Assembly: GCA_965151315.1 (NCBI GenBank)
Contig: CBCTZG010000051.1
Span: 1-18,252, forward strand
Reading direction: 5' to 3'
DNA: 18,252 bases
Source: Avimonoglobus sp965151315
GTDB taxonomy: Bacteria; Bacillota; Clostridia; UBA1381
Positions 1 to 7,632 of this stretch are shown here, piece by piece. The notes beneath the pieces were generated by a model. The model saw only the letters and a program-made list of their open reading frames with translations, had not been told where the DNA came from and did not search any database. Position 1 is the stretch's first letter. Each line of letters begins with the position of its first letter. The translations under genes were made by a program, and so were the position numbers.

Positions 1-659
1 GTCCAGTAATCTACACCCCGGACTGGCGTGTATCCGTCTGCCCCAGGCGCTCCAGTCTGTCCCTGGGGCCCTTGTTCGCCAGGGACACCTTGGATTCCCT
101 GCAGGCCCTGCGGCCCTGTTTCTCCTTGCTGACCCTGGGGCCCCGGCGGGCCCTGGATCCCACGGGACGGCTTTTGGCTGTCCTGATATCCCTCAGACTC
201 CGCGTCCCATAAAAGCCAGTTCCCATTCTCCCCGATCTTCGGGCAGCCGTTATCGATCGCCGCCTGCATCTGGGCTGCATACTGCTCCCATAGGTCCGGT
301 GACGGTACTTCCGGCGTTGTAACATCCACCTGATAAGCCCCTTCATAAACTGGAATTTGAATCCAATTTGTGCTGATCCGTTGGTATTCGTTTTGCTCTC
401 CTATTGTTCCGTAAATACCTACCTGGATTTCTCCGGCTGTTTCCAAAAGCTCTGCCGGTATGGCACATACACCATTTTCTACCAGACATGGTCCAAAAAA
501 TTGACCGTCCTGCTGAAAAACCGCAAATTTGGACAGTCCTGCCCAGGTCTCGTTAAACATGAATACACATTGATAAAGATTCACATTGCCGGTATAGCAT
601 CGATTGTTGCCTCTTTCCAGGATAAGATAGTCATTTTTGACCTGAAATAAAAACTCCAT
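1..659 (-). CDS. Collagen-like, prophage tail-type surface protein (3' end outside window)
   Basis: The frame opens at ATG 659, behind the ribosome binding site AGGAGG (663-668), and stays open to the window edge, giving 219 complete codons. Residues 1-110 form a beta-rich domain ending in STNWIQIPVYEGAY. This resembles N-terminal domains of baseplate or tail-fibre proteins in prophages of gut Firmicutes. Residues 141-166 carry a GENGNWLLWDAESEGYQDS-type linker ending PSRG, also common in those proteins. From G167 there are 14 uninterrupted Gly-X-Y triplets rich in Gln and Pro, then DGYTPVRGVDYW, a junction often seen after such repeats. No signal peptide is visible. The role is probably structural or adhesive, either as a phage tail fibre or a captured surface protein. 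The gene has its own promoter and is separate from the polysaccharide operon. I am confident of the domain types but not of the biological role. The family comparison is from memory. Confidence 0.85.
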   Translation of the reverse strand, partial: MEFLFQVKNDYLILERGNNRCYTGNVNLYQCVFMFNETWAGLSKFAVFQQDGQFFGPCLVENGVCAIPAELLETAGEIQVGIYGTIGEQNEYQRISTNWIQIPVYEGAYQVDVTTPEVPSPDLWEQYAAQMQAAIDNGCPKIGENGNWLLWDAESEGYQDSQKPSRGIQGPPGPQGQQGETGPQGLQGIQGVPGEQGPQGQTGAPGADGYTPVRGVDYW

Positions 660-702
660 TTTTCCTCCTTTTCTCTATGCAACTTTTCGTGGCCGTTTTC
701 CT

Positions 703-724
703 CATATATTCGAATATATGTTCG
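703..724 (-). promoter_or_regulatory. LexA (SOS)-like operator nested in an 18-bp palindrome
   Basis: On the minus strand, bases 724-711 read CGAACATATATTCG. This differs from the Gram-positive LexA box CGAAC-N4-GTTCG at one position, with A in place of the G of the right half-site. It begins one base after the -10 hexamer, so a bound repressor would block the promoter. The overlapping stretch 703-720, CATATATTCGAATATATG, is a perfect 18-bp palindrome and may be the real operator for a different repressor. What is seen is the symmetry and position; LexA as the binder is an inference. Confidence 0.6.
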
Positions 725-725
725 T

Positions 726-754
726 ATTATATCACACTTTTAACAATTTGTCAA
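726..754 (-). promoter_or_regulatory. Sigma-A promoter of the collagen-like gene
   Basis: Read on the minus strand, TTGACA (749-754) and TATAAT (726-731) are separated by exactly 17 bases. Both hexamers match the consensus exactly. Transcription would start near 718-720, leaving a leader of about 60 bases before ATG 659. Such a strong core promoter is what one expects of a gene that is normally held off by a repressor, which fits the operator-like dyads overlapping it. Confidence 0.88.
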
Positions 755-767
755 TAGCGTTACGCTA
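755..767. promoter_or_regulatory. 13-bp palindrome abutting the -35 hexamer
   Basis: TAGCGTTACGCTA is a perfect odd-length palindrome immediately upstream of the -35 hexamer (749-754) of the collagen-like gene. The position suits an activator or a second repressor site. No regulator is recognised for it. Confidence 0.4.
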
Positions 768-809
768 CTTTCAAAAAACAAAAAAAGTATTATGCGTTCC
801 TTCTGCTTT

Positions 810-1994
810 TTATAACCCTATTTTTTTAAAGTGCTCAGCCATTTTCTTGGCGTTATCTACATTGATATCCCGATATGTTTTAAATACCCGCTGTATATCG
901 CCTTTCCCCGAAAAAAACTTCTGAATTCCTCGCCGCACCCAGTATACCGGTAACAAAACAGGATACCGCCGCAAAATGGGATATAGTCCCCGCATTGTTT
1001 TATAAGTCGGAAATACGGCCAAAAAATATCGCTTCAGCCGGAGCGTCTGTTTTCGGCCCACCGCCCCGTCCCGGATCAGGCTGGCGTCTTGTTTCCGGTC
1101 AGCCCGGCCGTATACACCGCCGGACAGCATATAGCCCTCGATTTCCGCAAGCAGCGGTGTACAGGCCCGGCCATTGAACCAAACCTCCATTAGCTGGATC
1201 ATATTTCCCGCAAACACATCTAATCCAAGCGTATCCAGTTCTTTGCGGATATACGCCCAATCATAGGAATCTTTATATTCCCGCATCAGGATATACATAT
1301 CCAACACAGACCGAATCCCTGTTCCGGCTACCTTATAGTGTTTCGCCAGGTGCACTAAATGATAGATTAAAAAATCCTCTGGAGCCATTGCATAACTATA
1401 CGCCAGTCCGTCTATTTTCTTCGCTTTAGACCATCCATCTCCATAGTAACGGGCAAAACCCGGATGATTCTCTGAAACCAAATTGAAATGCAGCTCTACG
1501 CCAATTATGCCATCCTTCATATACGCCCGCTCGTCCTCTTTGATAAAACGCGCCGCAAAGCCCAGCTCCCGCATAATCGCGTCAGCCCGTTCCTGGTCCG
1601 CGGCATGGAGTAGTACATCCAGATCCGACATCGTCCGCATGTCCCGCAGGGGATATAAATCCTGCAGATAATATCCTTTCAGAGCCATACTGCAAATACC
1701 GGCCTGCTCAAACCGCTGCAGCAGCTGATCATAGCAGGCGTTCTGCCGCATATCCATATAAATGTACCGGGCCCGGATTTCTGCAAAGCTGTCCATGACC
1801 GGCTTGGGCGGCTTTACTGCCGCACCGTCTAACGCATAGCACAACATACCTGCGATATTATGTTTTTGGGCCAATTTCAAAATCTGTCCCCAATCTACCA
1901 CCGGCCCCGGCGCCGGTGGCTGCGTTCCGTCCGCCGCGGCCTTGGTCAGCACCAGCAGATATACGATATTTTCATCCCGCTGCATTTCGTTCAC
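810..1994 (-). CDS. Putative nucleotidyltransferase, NTP_transf_5 family
   Basis: This 394-residue protein is the last gene of the polysaccharide operon. Its ATG overlaps the flippase stop codon by 4 bases (ATGA), so translation is probably coupled. Residues 104-129 contain the family signature, ALKG followed by YP and R-x-M-S-D-L-D, with D124 and D126 as likely metal ligands of a polymerase-beta-type nucleotidyltransferase fold. E167 in VELHF is a candidate third acidic residue. An N-terminal helical section (about 33-60) and a C-terminal basic region (about 330-394) flank the domain. There is no signal peptide or membrane segment, so it is probably cytoplasmic. Family members recur in capsule and exopolysaccharide loci of Firmicutes, but I know of no established reaction. 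It could transfer a nucleotidyl group to a sugar, a lipid or a protein. The family call is firm and the function is open. Confidence 0.85.
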   Translation of the reverse strand: MNEMQRDENIVYLLVLTKAAADGTQPPAPGPVVDWGQILKLAQKHNIAGMLCYALDGAAVKPPKPVMDSFAEIRARYIYMDMRQNACYDQLLQRFEQAGICSMALKGYYLQDLYPLRDMRTMSDLDVLLHAADQERADAIMRELGFAARFIKEDERAYMKDGIIGVELHFNLVSENHPGFARYYGDGWSKAKKIDGLAYSYAMAPEDFLIYHLVHLAKHYKVAGTGIRSVLDMYILMREYKDSYDWAYIRKELDTLGLDVFAGNMIQLMEVWFNGRACTPLLAEIEGYMLSGGVYGRADRKQDASLIRDGAVGRKQTLRLKRYFLAVFPTYKTMRGLYPILRRYPVLLPVYWVRRGIQKFFSGKGDIQRVFKTYRDINVDNAKKMAEHFKKIGL

Positions 1995-3508
1995 CTCTTG
2001 CCTTTCCTGAATTTTTGGAAAATTGCCGCCGCCAGCCGCTTTTCATCACTATTGGCGCCAAACCTAAATAACAGCCCGCCATAAACCGCGACCATACAGC
2101 AACAGTTTATCAAGAAGCCATACGGCTCCGGTATCGGAATACAGGCTATACAAAAGCCAAAAATCCCAGTGATTACCAGACTGGGCAGGATTCCCCGGAG
2201 CAATTCCCGATAATAGGCTCCCAGGGATATATGAATATCCCGGACAAATACAATATTCATCACGATTACATTGCCGGCCAGCATGGAAACAGCCGTTCCT
2301 ATCGACGCGCCGATCAGCGGGTTCCACCGGATCAAAACCACCGTCAGCAGGACGTTCCCGGCGGCAACCAGGATCTGCAAAACCGCCTGTATCTTGTGCC
2401 GGCCCATGGCCCAGAGGATCTGCGATCCAATGGACTGGACCAGGTAAAAAATCATCGGCAGCATAATAATCACCGCTACCCAATAGCCGTCTATATTCGG
2501 CTTTCCTGCCCACAGCTCCATAAATACGCGGCCGTTCACCAGAAAAACCGTATAAATCAAGCCCAAAATTATCAAAACCATTCTGCCGATGCGCACCATC
2601 TCTTCCTGCAGCTGTCTGGGGCTGGCGCCGTTTTCTACCATGCGCACCACCCCCGGCATCAACACACCGTTTATGCTGCCCGCAATACTTTGGAAATACT
2701 GGGTGATCTGCGCGCCTGCCGCGTATACAGCTAAAATCCCGGAAGAAGCCGTTACCAAGGCGCCAATTAAGACCTGATCCGCCATACTGTTGACCTGCGC
2801 CGCGATCATTTGTAAGAAAATAAAGAAAGAATAGCCAACAATTTCCCGGACAAACCCAAATTCCAGCCCCCGGATTACCGGCGTTATCCGGAGCCGCCGG
2901 AAAACATAAATTATATATATGAGCCCAAAAACAATCGTCAAAATCAGGTTCACCGTTACAACGCCTAAACCGCCAAAGCCCCGCAGCAGACAGATCACAG
3001 ATAACCCGACACGAAAAATAATTCTCAGAATATCCAAAGATTTTGATAAAGCAAACTTCTCAAAAGCAATTACCGTTTTAATAAACGCGGCGATAAAGAG
3101 GGTCAGCGCCGCATTGATCATGGTGACGGAAAACATAGCCTTTGCCTGCTCAAGCTCCGCCGCGGTGAGCCCCTTGGAAAAAAAGACAGCAATATTATTC
3201 CGTATGGCAAGCCCCGCCGCAATGACCGCCGCGGCGATTATGCCGTAAAAAATGATGCTTATGCCCAAAAATTTCCGCATCTGCGTCCGGTCGTCCAGCG
3301 CCCGGAATTTTGCCATGTACCGGACAATAGCATTCCCCGTCCCCAAATCCAGCAAAAGCAAATATGCCGTAACCGTCGCCACCAAGCTGTACACCGCATA
3401 TTCCGACTGGCCAAGCCGCCGGATCAAAAACGGGGTAAACAGTACACTGGATAAAATTTCAAACAGCATATATAAATATGAAAATACCACGCCTTGCTTT
3501 CTCGCCAA
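1991..3508 (-). CDS. Wzx-like polysaccharide flippase (MOP/PST superfamily)
   Basis: This 505-residue protein has about 12-14 hydrophobic segments spread over its whole length, which is normal for lipid-linked oligosaccharide flippases. The N-terminus (SYLYMLFEILSSVLFTPFLI, then RRLGQSEYAVYSLV) and the LLLLDLGTGNAIVRY stretch are typical of the polysaccharide-transport branch. It should sit in the cytoplasmic membrane and move the undecaprenyl-diphosphate repeat unit to the outer face for polymerisation. The start is TTG at 3508, directly after the TAA of the preceding acyltransferase. It is supported by AGGAG ten bases upstream; no nearer ATG has a comparable site. A 4-base overlap links it to the next gene. 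It is the only flippase in the operon, so it is the natural partner of the Wzy-like protein. Confidence 0.92.
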   Translation of the reverse strand: MARKQGVVFSYLYMLFEILSSVLFTPFLIRRLGQSEYAVYSLVATVTAYLLLLDLGTGNAIVRYMAKFRALDDRTQMRKFLGISIIFYGIIAAAVIAAGLAIRNNIAVFFSKGLTAAELEQAKAMFSVTMINAALTLFIAAFIKTVIAFEKFALSKSLDILRIIFRVGLSVICLLRGFGGLGVVTVNLILTIVFGLIYIIYVFRRLRITPVIRGLEFGFVREIVGYSFFIFLQMIAAQVNSMADQVLIGALVTASSGILAVYAAGAQITQYFQSIAGSINGVLMPGVVRMVENGASPRQLQEEMVRIGRMVLIILGLIYTVFLVNGRVFMELWAGKPNIDGYWVAVIIMLPMIFYLVQSIGSQILWAMGRHKIQAVLQILVAAGNVLLTVVLIRWNPLIGASIGTAVSMLAGNVIVMNIVFVRDIHISLGAYYRELLRGILPSLVITGIFGFCIACIPIPEPYGFLINCCCMVAVYGGLLFRFGANSDEKRLAAAIFQKFRKGKR

Positions 3509-4051
3509 TTATTGCTCACTCCTAAACTTGATATGCCGGGCAGGTATGCCTGCGGAAACGCTGTTTTCCACAACGCGCCCTTTCACTAGACTTTTTGCGC
3601 CAATGACTGCGCCGTTTTCAATCACGCTGCCTTTGAGTATTGTACAGTTAGCCGCAATCCACACATCCTCCCCGATCGTCACCGGTGAGACTATATTAGG
3701 CTGGCCGCTGACCAAAGCCCCCGCTTTCGTACCGTGATCCGCGTCAATGATATAGCATTACGCGGCGACCATGGTATTATCGCCGATTTTGACGCCGCCC
3801 CCGGATTTTGAAGCATGAATCAACGTCCCGTTTCCGATACTGACATTGTCGCCGATTTCAATATGGCCGTCGCCAAACAGCATAACGCCCGGATAAATAT
3901 GTACGTTTTTTCCCAGCCGGATGTTCTTATTGATCAAATGTACTTTTCCATAAATAATTGGCCTGCAGCCTGTCTTGGCTTGGAAAACCCGTTCCCGGTA
4001 TTCTTTGGCAAGCTTTTCTTTTATGCGCTCAAACAGCAGGATGACTTTCAT
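3509..4051 (-). pseudogene. Hexapeptide-repeat acyltransferase interrupted by an in-frame TAA
   Basis: Read straight through, this frame is one left-handed beta-helix O-acyltransferase of about 180 codons, a normal length. Codons 1-97 contain the N-terminal helix and hexapeptide repeats (IRLGKNVHIYPG, IEIGDNVSIGNG). TAA at 3760-3758 follows GDNTMVAA, and the same frame then continues with CYIIDADHGT, which carries the probable catalytic His (codon 106), and further repeats ending in AGIPARHIKF. No base is inserted or lost, so a single substitution such as CAA to TAA explains the break. The start at ATG 4051 is chosen because GGAG lies 7 bases upstream; ATG 4057 is too close. It overlaps the upstream glycosyltransferase end by 23 bases. 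If the stop is real, neither fragment has a complete active site. A sequencing error, or a strain-level switch in O-acetylation, is possible. Confidence 0.88.
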
Positions 4052-5201
4052 TTTCATTCTCCTCTGAACATTGCAGCAGTGTTTTTAAATCTTCCCGAAA
4101 CCTTTTGTCTAAATCCCGAATCATTTTTCTACTGTCATAGCTGTCATTCAAATCAACAGTCTGTATGGCCCGGGCGATTTCTTCCGGGCGCTGGCGGGTA
4201 TAATAATACATTGCTTTGCTGACTGCAGAAACTTCTACTGCCGGAATCCGAATTGTCACCACGCGCAGTCCATTTGCCATATAGGACAAAATTTTAGAAG
4301 GAAATGAAGAGTCATTCAATTTTTTCTCCGGCGTCTGTGTACTCAGCCCAATCTGGCATTTTTGCAGAAAACGGATATATTCTTCCCCTTCCAGCAGCCC
4401 TTCATAGGTCACCCGGGTTTGGCCTAAGTTTTCGTTCATCCTTTGGATTTGCGTTTGAATTGCCTGTACTTCCCGGGCAGTACCAAATCCTAAAATATGC
4501 ACATGATAATCATCGGGCAGATATTCTGCTGCCGCAATTGCCGCCTGCGCGCCGCCCTTCTCTGCGGAAAACGTACCCGCATATACAGCGTGTATTTTAT
4601 TGTCTATAAAGCAAACCTGGGTTTCTTTTTCTGTATGATAGGTACCATAAATAAAAACATGCGGCTTATGTGCAGTATTTAATTTCTTATCCAATAACTC
4701 AGTAGAAAAAATATATCCGTCGGCCTCCTGAATATCCCTGTATTCCCGTCTATTCTTTCGCTTCCCCAGGCTTTTAACATCCTGATAAATTTCCTCAACC
4801 TCTAAAATCACCCGGAATTTTTTCAGCTTTTTCGCCCAGTGGATGGCGTTGCCGTAGCCTACCGAATGATAGACGATCACTTGATCCGTCGGCTGGACAT
4901 GGGAAAGCAGGTAAAAAAACAGGCAAAGCCGTGTAAATATACTGCTCACTCTTCTTGTTAGCCAATTTAAATTCGGGATAGTAGGAAATACTCGCAGCCA
5001 TAAATCATCGCCAATTTTTTGCCGGCGGCCCGTGTAAAACCGCTTGTTATTCGTTCTGGCTACTGATATGATTTCAACTTGTCTGCCTATGGATGCGACC
5101 GCGGCGTTTGCTATATACCGCATTTTATTTACCGCGGCTACGTAAAAATTTCTATTTTCAGCACTATCGCTATCAAAGAAGCCGATATACCATAGATTCA
5201 A
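4029..5201 (-). CDS. Glycosyltransferase, GT4-like (GT-B fold)
   Basis: This 390-residue cytosolic glycosyltransferase has an N-terminal acceptor domain and a C-terminal nucleotide-sugar domain. The C-terminal half shows YAGTFSAEKGG (207-217), the usual start of the second Rossmann-like domain. FPSKILSYMANG (300-311) is where GT4 enzymes bind the donor nucleotide. The classical E-x7-E motif is not intact there, as in several related capsule enzymes. LEVEEIYQDV (133-142) in the first domain is a conserved-looking acidic patch. The start is TTG 5201 with GGAG ten bases upstream. The intergenic gap to the polymerase gene is 38 bases. It would add one sugar to the lipid-linked repeat unit; donor and linkage cannot be read from sequence. 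Confidence 0.85.
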   Translation of the reverse strand: MNLWYIGFFDSDSAENRNFYVAAVNKMRYIANAAVASIGRQVEIISVARTNNKRFYTGRRQKIGDDLWLRVFPTIPNLNWLTRRVSSIFTRLCLFFYLLSHVQPTDQVIVYHSVGYGNAIHWAKKLKKFRVILEVEEIYQDVKSLGKRKNRREYRDIQEADGYIFSTELLDKKLNTAHKPHVFIYGTYHTEKETQVCFIDNKIHAVYAGTFSAEKGGAQAAIAAAEYLPDDYHVHILGFGTAREVQAIQTQIQRMNENLGQTRVTYEGLLEGEEYIRFLQKCQIGLSTQTPEKKLNDSSFPSKILSYMANGLRVVTIRIPAVEVSAVSKAMYYYTRQRPEEIARAIQTVDLNDSYDSRKMIRDLDKRFREDLKTLLQCSEENENESHPAV

Positions 5202-5239
5202 TTTATACCATCTCCATTTTATTGAGAAATAAGCTATAC

Positions 5240-6526
5240 TTATTCACGCCTCATCTGGTTTTCTATTCCCGTTTTATTTATATAATCAAATACCAGCGGA
5301 AAAATAAAGTATGCCGCGAAGCATATAGATGCCGAATAATTATTAGCGTATAGCAAAATCATGGTAGCCGCGCCCACAACCAACGCTATTCCGCGGTATT
5401 GTCCGCCTTCTTTCAATTTATCCCAAAAAGGCTTGATATACAGGTAAATTCCCAAAATACCAGCCGGTAGCCCATAAAAAGCAAGGGTGTCCCAAATATG
5501 GGAGTGCTGCCCCACGCCAATGATCGTACTTCCAGAAGTCAGGCCCGGCTGCACACAGGTTCCCAGCAAAAAATTTGTCTGAAACAACTCCCGGCTTCGT
5601 TCGATCGTGTACTCGCGGCTTCCGAAAATGGACAGAGCCTCATTGTTCTGCAGCTCATGTAATGTTATTGTCAGCCGCTCCAGCGTCCTCCCTTTTCCCA
5701 ACAGGCCCGTTATCTTTTCCAAAATCCATACCAGGGCATCCGTCCCATACATCCAGAATAGCAATAGCCCAATCCCGCAGATCAAAAAAACCGGCCACGA
5801 TGCCGCCCGGTATACCAGAAGCATAACGCATAGCCCAAGACAGATGAACATCAGCCCAAAAGCGGTAAAATAATTGGAAAGCAGGATCAGATAGGCCACC
5901 CCCGCCGTCAAAACCAACAGCAATAGCTTTTTCCCGCCGCCCAGCCGGCTGCCCCGTGTATTCAAGAGCAAGTACAGCAGGATAGCCACGATCACCACAG
6001 ACATATAAATCAGCTGATAACCGCCTATACCCTGCCGCAGGATCGCTACCGACATTTCGCCGCTGGACTTGATATTCCTCGCAATCCAAGGATTCTGCAG
6101 CAGCGCGATGCTGGTCCGGATCACTGCAAATAAATAAAATGGTGAAATCCATTTTATGATTTTCCAGCCAACGGCTATCCGTCCGTTTTCCCGTAAATGC
6201 AGATACGTCAGATAAAAAGTAAAGCCTACGGCTACAGACGCGTAGCGGTTGCTTAGCACGCCGTTGCCAAAAATCCTGGGGACTGTAATGGTATATAGAG
6301 CAAATAGTACAGCACTGCCCAAATACCCACGGAAATCCAGTTTTTTCCCCTGTACTAAAAAATAGCTCAAAACCCACACGCCGAAAATCAAAAACTCCAG
6401 ATATGTATTTTGCGGCAAAGACCGGAAAAATGGGAATACATGGTACAATGCCAGGCAAAAGAACACGAATTCAAATATGCCCTCCAAAAAACCGTCCTGC
6501 TTGTTTTCTATTGCTAAACTATCCAT
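5240..6526 (-). CDS. Wzy-like O-antigen/capsule polymerase
   Basis: This 428-residue integral membrane protein has about 11-12 hydrophobic segments and no soluble domain. A long hydrophilic stretch (about 270-335) is the expected large extracellular loop of Wzy and WaaL-type proteins. It runs into GVGQHSHIWDTLAFYGLPAG (337-356), which matches the H-x-x-x-x-x-x-L-x-x-x-G-L pattern of the Wzy_C/O-antigen polymerase superfamily. The His in this motif and several Arg residues in the loop (R280, R284, R304, R310) are candidates for substrate binding. It should join flipped repeat units on the outer face of the membrane. It starts at ATG 6526 with AGGA ten bases upstream and 26 bases after the previous gene. 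As the only polymerase-like protein here it complements the flippase. A ligase role is less likely in a Firmicute. Confidence 0.85.
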   Translation of the reverse strand: MDSLAIENKQDGFLEGIFEFVFFCLALYHVFPFFRSLPQNTYLEFLIFGVWVLSYFLVQGKKLDFRGYLGSAVLFALYTITVPRIFGNGVLSNRYASVAVGFTFYLTYLHLRENGRIAVGWKIIKWISPFYLFAVIRTSIALLQNPWIARNIKSSGEMSVAILRQGIGGYQLIYMSVVIVAILLYLLLNTRGSRLGGGKKLLLLVLTAGVAYLILLSNYFTAFGLMFICLGLCVMLLVYRAASWPVFLICGIGLLLFWMYGTDALVWILEKITGLLGKGRTLERLTITLHELQNNEALSIFGSREYTIERSRELFQTNFLLGTCVQPGLTSGSTIIGVGQHSHIWDTLAFYGLPAGILGIYLYIKPFWDKLKEGGQYRGIALVVGAATMILLYANNYSASICFAAYFIFPLVFDYINKTGIENQMRRE

Positions 6527-6552
6527 TCTGAATTGATCCTACCTTTTAGAAG

Positions 6553-7632
6553 TCATTTTCCCAATATCTGTTTATACACCGCATCGATTTTCTTCGTTAT
6601 CTGCTCACGGTTAAACACAGTCTGGATCTTTTCCCGGCCCTTACGGCCCATTTTCTCGCGGAGCCCGGGATCCTCCGCCAGCCGAAGCAATCCTTCATAT
6701 GCGCCTTGGATATCCCTGGGCTTCACAAGTAAACCTGTTTCCTGATCGTCAATGATTTCCGGGACCCCCCCAACGCCGGCAGCCACAACCGGCAAGCCTG
6801 CCTGGGATGCCTCCAGGACGGAATTGCCTAGGGTCTCATGCCACGTCAAAATTGTAAAAATATCCGCGGCATATAAATAATCCTGCACATTCTTTTGATA
6901 GCCCGGCAAAAACACCTGTCCGTTCTTGATCTGCGCTTTCAGCCGCGTCTGCATTGTTTGCAAGTAGCCGCCGGCGCCGACGATTACAAACTTCACATGG
7001 GGACGGCCCGCGAACTGGAGGATTACATCGGTTAAATCCGCAAACCCCTTTTCTTCCGTAATCCTCCCTGTAGAGACAACTAACACGTCCTGCTGCTGGA
7101 TTCCATATTGCCTGCGGATATCCTTTGCAGACGCCTTTTCAGCTGGCACAGCTGGAAAATTATAAATGTGTCCCATATTTTTTTTCCCATATCGCTGTAC
7201 ACAGTCCCAGTTTTCTACATAACGGCTTACGCCATAACAGGCTGAAGCATGTTTTAGCGTCCAGTTCTCCAGCCATATGGCAACCCTTCGTTTCACACCG
7301 TAAAATTCCACAGCCTCCCGAACGCTGCCGCGAACCACCAGCAACGTATTTTCCACCCCAGCTAACTTACAGGCCAGCAACGTATGAAAGCCGTCTAAAG
7401 CCAGGCCTGTAAACTGCACCATATCCGGCCTCTGCTTTCGGATCTGCCGGATCAGATTTCTTTGCAGCCGAAGATTCAAAAGCCCCCGCCGTCCTTTGGG
7501 AATCACCAAAGGAATAAATTCATAGGTGTCTTTCAAGCCGCTTTCCACGATCCGTTTATGGCTATTATACGGTCCGCCGTTTTCTCTGCCGGCGTTAAAT
7601 GTGATCATAATTTTCGGTTTTGCGTTTGTCAT
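6553..7632 (-). CDS. Glycosyltransferase, GT4 family
   Basis: This 359-residue protein is a GT-B fold retaining glycosyltransferase. The N-terminus carries the glycine-containing acceptor loop FNAGRENGGPYN (12-23). VVSTGRITEEKGF (185-197) opens the donor domain. HETLGNSVLEASQAGLPVV (265-283) holds the E-x7-E motif (E266 and E274), followed by GGVPEII (288-294), which marks the GT4 family. The start at ATG 7632 has GAGGG eight bases upstream, so the 38-base overlap with the preceding glycosyltransferase is probably real. The enzyme acts in the cytosol on undecaprenyl-linked acceptors; the sugar donor is unknown. Confidence 0.92.
   Translation of the reverse strand: MTNAKPKIMITFNAGRENGGPYNSHKRIVESGLKDTYEFIPLVIPKGRRGLLNLRLQRNLIRQIRKQRPDMVQFTGLALDGFHTLLACKLAGVENTLLVVRGSVREAVEFYGVKRRVAIWLENWTLKHASACYGVSRYVENWDCVQRYGKKNMGHIYNFPAVPAEKASAKDIRRQYGIQQQDVLVVSTGRITEEKGFADLTDVILQFAGRPHVKFVIVGAGGYLQTMQTRLKAQIKNGQVFLPGYQKNVQDYLYAADIFTILTWHETLGNSVLEASQAGLPVVAAGVGGVPEIIDDQETGLLVKPRDIQGAYEGLLRLAEDPGLREKMGRKGREKIQTVFNREQITKKIDAVYKQILGK

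Larger units (their letters stand above)
660..809. other. Intergenic control region between the operon end and the collagen-like gene
   Basis: These 150 bases hold the promoter, operator-like dyads and ribosome binding site of the collagen-like gene. Downstream of the polysaccharide operon's stop codon the minus strand is T-rich (T-runs complementary to 774-787), but I find no GC-rich stem before it. A clear intrinsic terminator for the operon is therefore not visible, and some read-through into the collagen-like gene is possible. Confidence 0.6.

Noticed and set aside
11..346. Minus-strand open frame of 111 codons
   Set aside because: It is an out-of-frame shadow of the Gly-X-Y region; the frame from ATG 659 gives a coherent domain order with a good ribosome binding site.
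357..650. Plus-strand frame of 97 codons
   Set aside because: It lies antisense to the N-terminal domain of the collagen-like gene, without a ribosome binding site or recognisable protein features.
768..809. Intrinsic terminator for the polysaccharide operon
   Set aside because: There are T-runs on the minus strand, but I could not find a stable stem in front of them.
2064..2513. Minus-strand frame of 149 codons
   Set aside because: It overlaps the flippase in another frame and shows low-complexity, non-protein-like composition; a shadow of a hydrophobic gene.
5655..6458. Long 267-codon frame inside the polymerase gene
   Set aside because: It overlaps the polymerase out of frame; the polymerase frame has the membrane pattern, the conserved motif and the ribosome binding site.
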